Source: Sphingobacteriales bacterium (GTDB lineage: Bacteria > Bacteroidota > Bacteroidia > Chitinophagales > Chitinophagaceae). From it: a stretch of DNA of 64,000 bases. Location: the NCBI GenBank assembly GCA_004144175.1, contig SEFT01000002.1:62001-126000 (forward strand). Reading direction: 5' to 3'. Each line of letters begins with the position of its first letter. Position 1 is the first letter of the stretch. The translations under genes were made by a program, and so were the position numbers. Shown here in pieces: positions 25,434 through 34,504 of this stretch. The notes under the pieces were generated by a model, which had not been told where the DNA came from, made no database searches, and was given only the letters and a program-made list of their open reading frames with translations.

Positions 25434-27533
25434 TTAACCTTTTTTGCGTTTTGATGCCGTTCTTTTTTCGCCCTGGGCTGAACGCTTTTGACCCTGCGGT
25501 GAACGGTTTTCACCCTGACCCGGACGCGTGGCTCTTTTCTTCTGTGGTGGGCGATGTTGCTGTTGCTCAGGCATCGCTACCAGTACATAGTCTATCTGGC
25601 GCTTGTCGAGGTTGGCAGCGGCTACACGTACCTTCACCTTATCGCCTATACCAAAGCGTGCGCCTGTGCGGCGGCCTATGAGCGCATACTCGCCATCTAC
25701 ATGCTCAAATTCGTCTATCTCTGCCAGGTCGGCTATCGATACCATGCCTTCGCACTTATGCTCCACGGTCTCGGCCCAGAAGCCAAAGCTGGCTACGCCC
25801 GAGATCACCGCCTCAAACTCTTCTCCTATATAGTCGCGCATAAACTCTACCTGCTTATACTTATTAGCGGCGCGTTCGGCCTCCATAGCCCTGCGCTCCT
25901 GGTCGGAGCAGTGGCGACAAAGCTGCTCCATTTGTTTTATAGGCTTTATCTCGTTGTTGAGGCACTGCTCCAGCACACGGTGTACCAAAACATCGGGGTA
26001 GCGGCGGATAGGCGATGTGAAGTGACAATAGTCTTTAAAACCAAGACCATAGTGACCGATATTTTCGGTAGTATATACTGCCTTCGCCATCGTACGGATG
26101 CCGAGGCTTTCCAGCACATGCTGCTCGGGCCTGCCTTGTGCCTGTTTCAGCATTTCGTTGAATGAGGATGCGATACTATCCGGCGTATTCATATTGAACC
26201 GATGGCCAAACCTTGCTGCAAATGCGCTGAACACACCCAGCTTAGCTTCGTCGGGCACATCGTGTACTCGGTAAGGGAACGGTACCGGTTTATCTTTATA
26301 CGTCTGCTCCGATACATATTCGGCTACCGTACGGTTGGCCAATAGCATGAATTCTTCGATGAGCTGATGCGCCTCTTTACTTTCTTTTACTACAATACCT
26401 ATTGGTTTACCTGTTTCATCCAGCTTAAACCTTACCTCTTGAGAAGAGAAGTTGATCGCACCTTTTTTAAAGCGTGCGGCCCTTAGCGTCTTTGCTATTT
26501 CATTCAGCAGCAGTATCTCGTCTTTATGGTCGCCATCCGCACCTTCTATCATTTCCTGTGCTTCTTCGTAAGTAAAGCGACGGTTGGAACGGATGACGGT
26601 TTTACCCAGCCAGTAATCCTTTACTTTACCTTTTGCATCCATCTTAAAGATGGCGGAGAAGGTGTACTTATCCTCATCAGGGCGTAGCGAGCATAGTCCG
26701 TTCGACAAACGCTCAGGCAGCATCGGCAACACCCTGTCGGGTAGATACACGCTGGTGGCGCGTATGTATGCCTCTTTATCGAGCGCCGAGCCGGGCTCTA
26801 TGTAGTGGCTTACGTCGGCTATGTGTACACCTATCTCGTACATGCCACCTTTTAGTGGCTTTATAGAAATGGCGTCGTCAAAGTCTTTTGCATCTACCGG
26901 GTCGATGGTAAAGGTGAGCGTACCGCGCATGTCCTTACGCTTCTTTGCTTCTTTGGCATCTACACCCTCGGGGTATCGTTCTGATTCTTCAATAACATCG
27001 TCGGGGAATGTAAGCGGGAAGCCATTCTCTACCAATAGGCTCTGCATGGCTATTTCATTGGACGACTCATCGGTAAGTATGCTGATGATCTCGCCAACGG
27101 GGCTCTTCGCTTTGGGCGACCATTCGGTAATACGTACCATTACGTGGTCGCCGTGCTTTGCTTCGTTCAGCATATGCATGGGTATGAATATATCGACAGG
27201 CATCTTATCGCTGTCGGGTATCATAAAGGCAAAGTTGGGATGCACATCAAGGCGGCCACTGAACTCATTCTGCTTACGGCGGATCACTTCCGTTACCTTG
27301 CCTTCGGGACGGCTGCCAAACTTACGGCCTCTATCTGCCAGCTCTACCCTTACTTCGTCTCCGTTCAGGGCATTATTCAGGTTATCTTTTTTTATCAGGA
27401 TGTCCTTATTCTGCCCTTCTACTATCACGAAGCCCATACCGCTGCGCGTGATATCGATACGGCCGGTAACGGTATTGCTACCATTGTTTGAATCCTTTTT
27501 TCTTTTACCCGGTTTAGTTTTCTTCTGTGCCAT
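25434..27533 (-). CDS. rnr: Ribonuclease R (RNB family 3'-5' exoribonuclease)
   Basis: 699 residues. Order: basic N-terminal tail (KKTKPGKRKKD), cold-shock-like domains (about residues 20-150), the RNB catalytic domain beginning at residue 205 with the metal-binding DPVDAKDFDDAIS at 211-223, and a C-terminal S1 domain (about 570-645) followed by a very basic Arg/Lys/Gln tail. RNase R degrades structured RNA and is involved in rRNA and mRNA turnover. The start lies 20 bp inside the lpxK 3' end, suggesting translational coupling. The basic tail is a common feature of RNase R and may aid ribosome or RNA contact. Confidence 0.97.
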   Translation of the reverse strand: MAQKKTKPGKRKKDSNNGSNTVTGRIDITRSGMGFVIVEGQNKDILIKKDNLNNALNGDEVRVELADRGRKFGSRPEGKVTEVIRRKQNEFSGRLDVHPNFAFMIPDSDKMPVDIFIPMHMLNEAKHGDHVMVRITEWSPKAKSPVGEIISILTDESSNEIAMQSLLVENGFPLTFPDDVIEESERYPEGVDAKEAKKRKDMRGTLTFTIDPVDAKDFDDAISIKPLKGGMYEIGVHIADVSHYIEPGSALDKEAYIRATSVYLPDRVLPMLPERLSNGLCSLRPDEDKYTFSAIFKMDAKGKVKDYWLGKTVIRSNRRFTYEEAQEMIEGADGDHKDEILLLNEIAKTLRAARFKKGAINFSSQEVRFKLDETGKPIGIVVKESKEAHQLIEEFMLLANRTVAEYVSEQTYKDKPVPFPYRVHDVPDEAKLGVFSAFAARFGHRFNMNTPDSIASSFNEMLKQAQGRPEQHVLESLGIRTMAKAVYTTENIGHYGLGFKDYCHFTSPIRRYPDVLVHRVLEQCLNNEIKPIKQMEQLCRHCSDQERRAMEAERAANKYKQVEFMRDYIGEEFEAVISGVASFGFWAETVEHKCEGMVSIADLAEIDEFEHVDGEYALIGRRTGARFGIGDKVKVRVAAANLDKRQIDYVLVAMPEQQQHRPPQKKRATRPGQGENRSPQGQKRSAQGEKRTASKRKKG

Positions 27534-28632
27534 GGAAAATCGTTTGATTCTCAGTTATGGTTTTTTCTATATAGTTCAATACCAACCCATCAAAATCATT
27601 CCCCCTCTCAAATAAAAAGCTTATTTCAATAGGTAAAACAACAATTTTAATACCCCAATCCTTTAATTTATCCATATGCAGGTGTAGCCGTGCAGCATCT
27701 TTCTCCGTGGTTACTATCACTTTAGGCAATACGTTCCAATTATCGTAAGCTGCCTTTATCTCCTCCAGGTCGCGGCTCACAAAGTAGTGATGATCAGGGT
27801 ATGAGAGCACATGTACCTCTTTGCCTACCTGCCGCAGATACCCCACCAGAGGCTCGGGTTTGGCTATGCAGCAAACCAGCACCAGGTGGCTACCGGATAG
27901 CTCCTCGGCTTCGCGTGTAAAAAGATTGTAAGGTGTTACATATTTGATATGAGAGAAGAGCACCTGCTGATGCGGGAAGGGATTAATGTTCCGCTCAATC
28001 TCACTCGCCTGCTCGGGTGTCATCCCCGATGGGCATTTAGATACGATGATGACATCAGCGCGTTTGTAAGCCGCACGGCGTTCGCGCAGGGTGCCCATCG
28101 GCAGTATATGGTCTGTGTAGAACGGCTTGGAATAGTCCGTTATCAAAATATTAAGTCCCGGCCTTACCGAGCGGTGCTGGTATGCATCGTCCAGCAATAT
28201 CACTTCTACCTGCGGACGTTTTTGCAACAAGGTAGGTATGCCGGTAATACGTTCTTCTGCGACGCTTACCACCAAGTCATCGTACTTCATGTGGTATTGC
28301 ATCGGCTCATCGCCTATGCGCAGTGCATTGGTATTTGCATCTGCTATCAGAAAGCCCTGCGTACGGCGCTTATAACCCCGGCTCATGGTAGCAGCCTGGT
28401 AGCGGTACTGCATCAGCCGGATGAGGTACTCTACATGAGGCGTCTTGCCAGTGCCACCTACGGACAGATTACCCACGGAAATGACCGGTGTCATGAACTG
28501 AATGGACGAGAAAAATCCGGTATCGTACAGGCGGTTGCGTAGCCATACCAGCGCACCATATATAAGCGCAAAAGGATAGAAAAATATGCGTACTACTGAA
28601 AATATATGGTATAGCGCGTTCCGTTGGCTCAT
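27514..28632 (-). CDS. lpxK: Tetraacyldisaccharide 4'-kinase
   Basis: 372 residues; phosphorylates the 4' position of the lipid A disaccharide at the inner face of the inner membrane. It has an N-terminal hydrophobic helix (about residues 10-32), then the Walker A motif GNLSVGGTGKT at residues 54-64, MSRGYKRRTQG, RIGDEPMQY, and VILLDDAYQHRSV, all family landmarks. The stop overlaps rnr by 20 bp, and the start overlaps the ftcD stop by 4 bp (ATGA). Lipid A synthesis linked to RNase R and prenyl synthesis in one operon appears to be a chromosomal arrangement rather than a pathway. Confidence 0.95.
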   Translation of the reverse strand: MSQRNALYHIFSVVRIFFYPFALIYGALVWLRNRLYDTGFFSSIQFMTPVISVGNLSVGGTGKTPHVEYLIRLMQYRYQAATMSRGYKRRTQGFLIADANTNALRIGDEPMQYHMKYDDLVVSVAEERITGIPTLLQKRPQVEVILLDDAYQHRSVRPGLNILITDYSKPFYTDHILPMGTLRERRAAYKRADVIIVSKCPSGMTPEQASEIERNINPFPHQQVLFSHIKYVTPYNLFTREAEELSGSHLVLVCCIAKPEPLVGYLRQVGKEVHVLSYPDHHYFVSRDLEEIKAAYDNWNVLPKVIVTTEKDAARLHLHMDKLKDWGIKIVVLPIEISFLFERGNDFDGLVLNYIEKTITENQTIFHGTEEN

Positions 28633-29663
28633 ATTAACCCTGCGTGTTCCAATGCATGTTCTAGTATCTTGGCTTGTGCCTCGAATGGTTTCACTTTATC
28701 GAGGCCAAGATAAGTTATTGCTTTTTGTATCAGTATCTCTTTATCGTCGGGAACTTTCTGCATTTCTTTCAGATATACATAAGTACCTGTTTCTATTAGG
28801 CAGGACTCGGGTATCAGTCCTATCACTTCGCTACCTACCAGGTCGGTGCTTGCTTCGGCGGCTACAGCTTTACAGGTGTTCCATACCGTGAGCGGCGACG
28901 TAATGCGGTAGTCAATGAGATTCATAGATACCTGCGCCGTTTCATAGTCGGCCATGTACCAGCCTATGGCACGTAGCTTTGGCAACAGCCCCGGTACGCG
29001 TACTTTCTTACCATCTTCTGTTTTAAAGTACCCACGCTCACGTATCCTATCAGCTATATAGTTTGCTTTCGATACTTCCTGTGTGGTAAGCGATATGTTG
29101 AATGCCACCAGTATATCTCTTGCACCTATGACCGTAGCACCCGTAGCGGGTGTAAAAACAGCCGGTCCGTAATCGGGCAGCCAATCGGGATGACTGATCT
29201 TTGCTTCGAAGCCTTCGTACTGGCCTTTGCGTATATCGGGCAGCGCGCGGCGGTGCAGTTTTGATGCCGAATGTTCGTAGAGATATACAGGGATATTCAG
29301 TTCTTTCCCGACCCTGCTACCCAATATACCTGCACATGCAATCGCTTCGTCCATGGTCATGTTAGCCAGCGGCACCAATGGGCATACATCAGTAGCGCCT
29401 ATGCGCGGGTGTACACCTTCCTGTGTGCGCATGTCTATTACTTCGCCGGCCTTTTTTATCGCACGGAAAGCCGCTTCAATAACCGGCTCCGGTTCTCCCG
29501 CAAAGGTCATTACGGTGCGGTTGGCAGCCGGGCTAATGTCGATATGCAGCAAGTGCGCCCCATATACCGACCGTATAGCATCGGCAATGGCCTCGATCTT
29601 GACCGCATCCCTGCCCTCGCTAAAGTTAGGCACACATTCCAGTATCTTTTGCTTACTGATCAT
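28629..29663 (-). CDS. ftcD: Glutamate formimidoyltransferase
   Basis: 344 residues (start MISKQKILECVPNFSEGRD at 29663; the frame extends 24 codons further but those are not typical). FTCD N-terminal and middle domains: ECVPNFSEGRD, RTVMTFAGEPEPV, GVHPRIGATDVCPLVPLAN, IGARDILVAFNISL. It transfers the formimino group from formiminoglutamate to tetrahydrofolate in histidine breakdown. Unlike eukaryotic FTCD, the cyclodeaminase half is absent. No hut genes are nearby; it heads the lpxK-rnr operon with an overlapping ATGA. Confidence 0.92.
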   Translation of the reverse strand: MISKQKILECVPNFSEGRDAVKIEAIADAIRSVYGAHLLHIDISPAANRTVMTFAGEPEPVIEAAFRAIKKAGEVIDMRTQEGVHPRIGATDVCPLVPLANMTMDEAIACAGILGSRVGKELNIPVYLYEHSASKLHRRALPDIRKGQYEGFEAKISHPDWLPDYGPAVFTPATGATVIGARDILVAFNISLTTQEVSKANYIADRIRERGYFKTEDGKKVRVPGLLPKLRAIGWYMADYETAQVSMNLIDYRITSPLTVWNTCKAVAAEASTDLVGSEVIGLIPESCLIETGTYVYLKEMQKVPDDKEILIQKAITYLGLDKVKPFEAQAKILEHALEHAGLI

Positions 29664-29783
29664 CTGTGGGATAAAGGTAATAAATGTGCCTGCAATACAT
29701 TTATTAATAAAAATGACATTAAAAATTATTAACAAGGCAATCTAATGTGTAAATTGACGTTCATAACGAAAACCAAACCTAAT

Positions 29784-30821
29784 ATGAAACAAAAACTCTA
29801 CTCAGTTGCCTTAGCGCTATTACCATTATCAGCCCTTGCACAACCGACCGTTACTACAGTAGAAGACTACCAGCTCAATACATCGGTACGATACGTAAAC
29901 TGTAATGCCACCGGCAAGTCGGCTGGCGCAGCAGGTGCCAACCAAACCTGGAATTTCAGTTCGCTCACTCGTATAGATACCGTAGTAGATGCTGTGATAA
30001 CACCCAACTGGACACCGTTTGTAAGCCAGCACCCACAGGCCAATGTGGTAAGAAGAACAAAGGACGGCGACTTCCTGTACTATAACAAAACGAGTACTGA
30101 AAACTACCTGATAGCCGAACACGACGTACCAGCAAACCGCCACCTGACGCACCCCAATACGTTGCTGGCAGCAAAGCGTCCGCTTACTTTCAACAACACT
30201 TTTACCGATACCTTTAGCACGCTGGAGTCTACATCATCGGCACATGGTATGGGTATTATGAACATGACCGTCGATGCTTACGGTACGCTGCAAACGCCTA
30301 TCAAAACATATAACAATGTGATAAGAGTGAAAGTAACACTGGTAAGCCGCGATACCATCACATCAGCGCCGGCGCCTTTCCCGTCGCCAAGTGTTATCAA
30401 TACTGTAGCTACACTCTACTCTTGGTATAACAACGACCAAAAATCGGCACTGCTTAGGTGGGATTCGACAGCGGTATATGTGAACACTGCCACTACACCC
30501 ACCAACACAGGTAAAAGCATGGCCTATTACCTGGCTGAATTTCCGTACAGTGTAGGTGATGTAGATATGGAAGCTACCAGCTACAACGCAGCGATTGTCG
30601 GAAGGAAGCTTGTGCTTAACGGCAGCTTTACTACAGGCCTCAACTACAACGCATCTATCTATAACCTGAATGGCCAGAAGATGCAGGAGTACGACTTCGT
30701 TTCATCGGACAAAACACAGCAGTTCGACATCAATACGGACTTGCCGGCAGGTATGTACATCATTATACTAAGAGACCAGCGCAATGCTACCCCTTATATA
30801 TTGAAAGCCACAAAGGATTAG
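29784..30821 (+). CDS. T9SS-secreted protein, tandem family copy 1
   Basis: 345 residues with signal peptide MKQKLYSVALALLPLSALAQ, followed by a beta-rich domain that opens TTVEDYQLNTSVRYVNC, with WNFSSLTRIDT, ending in a T9SS type A sorting domain (LNGSFTTGLNYNASIYNLNGQ, LPAGMYIIILRDQ). Its nearest relative is the next gene, which shares the N-terminal Cys motif, PDATH/PQANV-like and L-x-x-HP segments and the AQRPFTYN/AKRPLTFN segment. It is therefore a two-gene tandem family of secreted proteins with unknown role. It is followed by a strong hairpin. Confidence 0.85.
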   Translation: MKQKLYSVALALLPLSALAQPTVTTVEDYQLNTSVRYVNCNATGKSAGAAGANQTWNFSSLTRIDTVVDAVITPNWTPFVSQHPQANVVRRTKDGDFLYYNKTSTENYLIAEHDVPANRHLTHPNTLLAAKRPLTFNNTFTDTFSTLESTSSAHGMGIMNMTVDAYGTLQTPIKTYNNVIRVKVTLVSRDTITSAPAPFPSPSVINTVATLYSWYNNDQKSALLRWDSTAVYVNTATTPTNTGKSMAYYLAEFPYSVGDVDMEATSYNAAIVGRKLVLNGSFTTGLNYNASIYNLNGQKMQEYDFVSSDKTQQFDINTDLPAGMYIIILRDQRNATPYILKATKD

Positions 30822-30848
30822 CAATACAGAATACGAAACAATGCAACG

Positions 30849-30878
30849 GCCCCGGTTTATCCGGGGCTTTTGTTTTGT
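30849..30878 (+). terminator. Intrinsic terminator
   Basis: A GCCCCGG/CCGGGGC stem (30849-30855 with 30861-30867) around TTTAT is followed by a T-rich tract. Confidence 0.8.
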
Positions 30879-30939
30879 ATGCCTACTGTCATTTAACCAT
30901 AATTAACCTTAATTAACCCAATGGCGTAAGACTACTAAA

Positions 30940-30947
30940 TAGGTTTG
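30940..30947 (+). promoter_or_regulatory. Candidate -7 box for the second secreted paralog
   Basis: TAGGTTTG, an exact TAnnTTTG match, 17 nt before the ATG at 30965. The paralog thus probably has its own promoter, since a terminator separates the two genes. Confidence 0.55.
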
Positions 30948-30964
30948 CAGGCAAAACAACCATT

Positions 30965-31975
30965 ATGAAACATCTATACGTTGCATTAGCATTCTTATTA
31001 CCGACTACGCCTGTAGCAGCACAGCCAATTGTCAACAGCTATCTTGATTATAAAATCGGTGACACCGTAAAACGCGTGAATTGCGGCCCCGGCGTACAGG
31101 CCGGCGGGAGCGGAGCTAAACTCACATGGGTCTTTACCAACCTCTCGCCTGTAGATACGGCTACAACGGCGGTAGTAGCCGTGTGGAGCACTCCCGCGGA
31201 GGCTGACTTTCCGGATGCTACCCATGTGCTGCAAAACGGTGACGACTATATGTACCAAAAGAAAACACCTACAGCTACTTATATACTGGGCAATGCATCG
31301 GCTACATCAAGCATGCTGACAAAACATCCGGATCCTGTGCAGAGTGCACAGCGTCCTTTCACGTACAATGATTACTACAAGGATAGCTTTACAATGGCGC
31401 CGACGACGAATACAAGCGGCGGCGGTGGTACTATTGAGCTTAAAGGCGATGGATACGGTACACTACAGCTACCCACCGGTACTTACACTGATGTGCTACG
31501 CATCAAAATGACATTGACACAATACGACACTATTTTAATCGGCGGCACCTCGATGCCTTTGTTGCTGAACGCTACTGCTTACTATTGGGTAGATAATGAA
31601 CATAGTACGGAACTGTTCCGGATAGATAGTACAAAGGTTTCCGGCGCTATTAATCAAACCAACGCAGCAGTATCGTACCTGCTGGACAAAAAACCTGTGG
31701 GGATAGCTGACAAATATGAAACAGCAGCGAAATTTTACGCATCACTCGGAGATCAGCAGTTAACTCTAGAGGGGGATTTTAAACCGGGTAAACGCTATGA
31801 AATAGCGCTGTATAACTTAAACGGACAAAAGCTTTCCCGCCATACAACTGCCCCTGAGAAAAATGGATACCAATTAAGCTTGAATAGAGACTTGCCGTCA
31901 GGCATGTATCTGCTAAGCGTTCGTGAAGTAAACAGCAACCTGATGCCTGCTATATTGAAACTTATGAAGAACTAA
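30965..31975 (+). CDS. T9SS-secreted protein, tandem family copy 2
   Basis: 336 residues, paralogous to the preceding gene: signal peptide MKHLYVALAFLLPTTPVAAQ, then VNSYLDYKIGDTVKRVNCG, LTWVFTNLSPVDTA, MLTKHPDPVQSAQRPFTYNDYYKDSF, GDGYGTLQLPTGTYTDVLRIKMTLTQYDT, and a C-terminal T9SS sorting domain (LPSGMYLLSVRE). The GYGTLQ-P-Y-V-x-R-K-LT block is also in copy 1 as AYGTLQTPIKTYNNVIRVKVTL. It has its own promoter candidate and terminator, so the two can be regulated separately. No enzymatic signature was found. Confidence 0.85.
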   Translation: MKHLYVALAFLLPTTPVAAQPIVNSYLDYKIGDTVKRVNCGPGVQAGGSGAKLTWVFTNLSPVDTATTAVVAVWSTPAEADFPDATHVLQNGDDYMYQKKTPTATYILGNASATSSMLTKHPDPVQSAQRPFTYNDYYKDSFTMAPTTNTSGGGGTIELKGDGYGTLQLPTGTYTDVLRIKMTLTQYDTILIGGTSMPLLLNATAYYWVDNEHSTELFRIDSTKVSGAINQTNAAVSYLLDKKPVGIADKYETAAKFYASLGDQQLTLEGDFKPGKRYEIALYNLNGQKLSRHTTAPEKNGYQLSLNRDLPSGMYLLSVREVNSNLMPAILKLMKN

Positions 31976-32008
31976 TTTTTTCATCGACTCCTGTAAACCC
32001 ATAAATTT

Positions 32009-32037
32009 GGACGGCATTTCAATAGCCGTCCTTTTTT
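32009..32037 (+). terminator. Intrinsic terminator abutting the next start codon
   Basis: GGACGGC (32009-32015) pairs with GCCGTCC (32025-32031) and is followed by six T. The T-tract ends at the base before the ATG of the GNAT gene. Confidence 0.8.
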
Positions 32038-32658
32038 ATGCCGTATACACAACACCCCTTGATACTGGAGGGGGAACGTGTGAGGCTGGAGCCACTGGAC
32101 AACGTCCACCTGAACGACTTGCTGGAAATAAGTGCGCAAGAGGATGTGTGGAAATACCTGTCACTTGTGGGCGCCGACCGCGACCAGTTGCTTAGCGACC
32201 TGAAAAGCGCGCAACTGAAACGCCTGACCGGAGAGCAGTACCCTTTCGCCATTATTGATAAGCGTACTGGCAAGGCGATAGGTAGCACAAGGCTATACAA
32301 CACCTTTCCCGAGCACCGAAAGCTGGAAATAGGTTGGACCTTTTATAACCGGCGCTATTGGGGCTCGGGCTACAACCTGGAATGTAAGTTGCTATTGCTC
32401 ACCTACTGCTTTGAAACACTAAAGACGGTGCGCGTGCAGTTACAAACGCATGAGCAGAACCACCGCAGCCGCGCTGCCATACAAAAGATAGGTGGCAAGC
32501 TGGAGGGCATCCTCCGCAATGAACGTATACGCCCCGGCGGCGAAGTGCGCAATACTGCTGTATTCAGCATTATAGACAGCGAATGGGATGAGGTAAAGAA
32601 GATGCTGAAGGAAAAAGTCAGCACTACATTTGATAAGGAAGCAACACAAAATATTTAA
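32038..32658 (+). CDS. GNAT family N-acetyltransferase (RimJ/RimL-like)
   Basis: 206 residues of the Gcn5-related acetyltransferase fold: opening LEGERVRLEPLDNVHL, the acyl-CoA-binding EIGWTFYNRRYWGSGYN region (about residues 98-115) and HEQNHRSRAAIQKIGGKLEGILRNERI at the end, the pattern of RimJ/RimL-type enzymes that acetylate protein N-termini or small molecules. The substrate is not predictable. Its ATG lies directly after the T-tract of the upstream terminator, so little or no dedicated leader is available. Confidence 0.9.
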   Translation: MPYTQHPLILEGERVRLEPLDNVHLNDLLEISAQEDVWKYLSLVGADRDQLLSDLKSAQLKRLTGEQYPFAIIDKRTGKAIGSTRLYNTFPEHRKLEIGWTFYNRRYWGSGYNLECKLLLLTYCFETLKTVRVQLQTHEQNHRSRAAIQKIGGKLEGILRNERIRPGGEVRNTAVFSIIDSEWDEVKKMLKEKVSTTFDKEATQNI

Positions 32659-32724
32659 GGCACGCAACAAAGGTAGCAAGCTGTCATTGCGTCTATATAG
32701 GCGTACTCACAAAAAGACATAACT

Positions 32725-33069
32725 ATGCGATTTTTAGCTATTACGGCGCTACTCCTGCTCACCCTTTGTGTTGGTTGCCACAAAGTAGATGTGAAGACCG
32801 GAACGCCTAAGTGCATTGCGAAACAGATAAAAGCTGAGGATAGTAAACACACAGGAGTAGGTGCTAAAGTAATAAAGTATAAGTTTCAAGGGAAAGATGT
32901 GTACGTACTCGATCTTTGTCATAAATGCCCCGACGCCGGCTCCGAAGTATTGGATAGCGACTGCAAATCGCTGGGCAGCCTGGGTGGTATGATCGGGAAT
33001 TGCCTAATTAATGGAGAAGATTTTAGTAAAGCCGAAATGATAGAAACAGTATGGCAAAAGAAGAAATAA
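32725..33069 (+). CDS. Small lipoprotein (DUF6970-like)
   Basis: 114 residues with a lipoprotein signal peptide: hydrophobic stretch then lipobox L-C-V-G-Cys20. The mature part has three pairs of Cys (CIAKQI, LCHKCPDAGSEVLDSDC) and the KYKFQGKDVYVLDL strand. It resembles DUF6970, a small secreted domain of unknown function; the family assignment is from memory. The 3' end overlaps the next gene's start by 19 bp, so the two are translated in a coupled arrangement. Confidence 0.72.
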   Translation: MRFLAITALLLLTLCVGCHKVDVKTGTPKCIAKQIKAEDSKHTGVGAKVIKYKFQGKDVYVLDLCHKCPDAGSEVLDSDCKSLGSLGGMIGNCLINGEDFSKAEMIETVWQKKK

Positions 33070-33713
33070 ATCGTACTACCGCCCCGGATATAACCAGAAT
33101 GGCGATAGACAACTTTAGCCAAGTGGCTTGCCTGTATCGCGATAAGTTCGCGAACGTGTCTGCATATCATCGCGGACTGGACATTTTTTGCAGTGAAATA
33201 CCTACTTGCGGGCAGTTGCTGGAGCTGGCCTGCGGACCAGGCAACATGACCCGGTATATGCTCGATAATCGGCCAGACCTCAACATCTACAGCACCGATC
33301 TATCACAGGAAATGCTGGACATAGCGCGCGAAGCCAACCCAGAACCCAGTTTCGGACTGCTGGATATACGCGACATCAAAGCATTGGACAAACAGTTCGA
33401 CGGCATATTATGTGCGTTTGGTTTACCATATATATCCAAAGAGGACTCCATACAGCTGATAGCAGATGCTGCGCAACATCTTAATGAAAGTGGTATGCTC
33501 TACATAAGTGCTATGGAAGACGACTACGGCAAATCCGGCATCGAAACCAGCAGTACGGGCCGTACGGTATACGTTTATTACCATCAGCACGACTATCTGC
33601 ACGATGCATTGCTGGCAAACGGTTTTATTATTATCGATACCGAGCGGCGTGACTCTGAAAGCGGCGGCAAAAAGGTGGTTGAGCTGATATTTATTGCTTC
33701 GAAATCTTCCTGA
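33051..33713 (+). CDS. Class I SAM-dependent methyltransferase
   Basis: 220 residues. Motif I is LLELACGPGNMTRYML (about residues 49-64), then STDLSQEMLDIAREANP and GILCAFGLPYISKEDS; the acidic glycine motif and following Asp loop are intact. Homologs methylate varied small molecules; no substrate is evident. It overlaps the preceding lipoprotein gene by 19 bp and ends with a hairpin downstream. Whether the pairing with a lipoprotein has meaning is unclear. Confidence 0.85.
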   Translation: MAKEEINRTTAPDITRMAIDNFSQVACLYRDKFANVSAYHRGLDIFCSEIPTCGQLLELACGPGNMTRYMLDNRPDLNIYSTDLSQEMLDIAREANPEPSFGLLDIRDIKALDKQFDGILCAFGLPYISKEDSIQLIADAAQHLNESGMLYISAMEDDYGKSGIETSSTGRTVYVYYHQHDYLHDALLANGFIIIDTERRDSESGGKKVVELIFIASKSS

Positions 33714-33784
33714 TCTTACCTACATATTTTAATGCAGCTTCGACATATACACCCAATGCTCGTATCTAGAAGCGTACAAAACAT

Positions 33785-33807
33785 AAAGAGGGCAATTGCC
33801 CTCTTTT
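33785..33807. terminator. Bidirectional intrinsic terminator
   Basis: Perfect palindromic stem AAAGAGGGCAA with TTGCCCTCTTT; usable on both strands. Confidence 0.75.
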
Positions 33808-33905
33808 ATACTCTCCCTCATTCCTCGTTTTGTCAGTACTGGCAGCCTATTGCCTTGTATGTGTTCTTCTATGATGTAAAAGTACAGACTACGTCTGCTA
33901 CATTC

Positions 33906-33953
33906 AAACAAGTGTTACAAAAACAACAAATCATGGGGAGAATCATTAAAACA
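33906..33953. repeat. 48-bp imperfect direct repeat, copy A
   Basis: Shares with 36413-36460 an identical 12-bp left part (AAACAAGTGTTA) and an identical 14-bp right part (GAATCATTAAAACA) at the same spacing, with a diverged 22-bp centre. Confidence 0.65.
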
Positions 33954-33984
33954 TGATAGATTGACCATCTGGAGACACGTGTAT

Positions 33985-34440
33985 CTAGTCCAATTTAAGC
34001 TTTAGAAGAAATGCGCCACTATATGGGTTCTCTGCCATCAACGACGAGCCTATCTCAATAGTATCTATCCCCGGCTCGCCTACCTCAAAGCTAAACCGCT
34101 TGCCAAATGGTCCATCAGAACCCTTATGTGCATCAATCACCCTATTGACGCGGATATTTGCAGGCCGCTCTGTTATTACTTCGCCGGTAAGCGTCCCGGC
34201 TACTCTTATATCAATTGGTATCCGGCGTGGTTTATGTGGGCTGTCCAGCGCTGAAGTTATGGTAAGACTGTCGCCATGAAATGCCAGCGTATAGCCATGC
34301 TGCTCCGGCAGGTTTTGAGGCACCAAAGAGGTTGTATCTGTATTAGTAACATCTACCAAACCGTTGTCATCGGCATTATCGCCACAAGACGCAAACACGA
34401 GATTTAAGCCTGCAAGCAGACAAAAAGAAAAAGTTTTCAT
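33985..34440 (-). CDS. Small lipoprotein, unknown
   Basis: 151 residues from the ATG at 34440, giving a lipoprotein signal with lipobox V-F-A-S-Cys. The mature part is beta-rich, with GYTLAFHGDSLTITSALD, IDIRVAGTLTGEVITERPANIRVNRVI and the closing DTIEIGSSLMAENPYSGAFLLKLKLD. No family recognised. The frame extends further upstream, but that region is the promoter of the divergent cupin gene. Confidence 0.68.
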   Translation of the reverse strand: MKTFSFCLLAGLNLVFASCGDNADDNGLVDVTNTDTTSLVPQNLPEQHGYTLAFHGDSLTITSALDSPHKPRRIPIDIRVAGTLTGEVITERPANIRVNRVIDAHKGSDGPFGKRFSFEVGEPGIDTIEIGSSLMAENPYSGAFLLKLKLD

Positions 34441-34504
34441 TACTGATCTATTTACTCCGTTAACAGAAAAATCGAACCAGCTATACAATCCTTTGCACTC
34501 CGCT

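Larger units (their letters stand above)
33714..33984. other. 271-bp intergenic region with a hairpin and one copy of a 48-bp repeat
   Basis: No convincing gene. A palindromic terminator is at 33785-33807 and one copy of an imperfect repeat at 33906-33953 (the other at 36413-36460). Short open frames on both strands cross it, but their composition and lack of family signature argue against coding. Confidence 0.6.

Noticed and set aside
33714-33956. Small genes of 60-74 residues between the methyltransferase and the lipoprotein
   Set aside because: Open on both strands but crossing a strong terminator, with no family signature.
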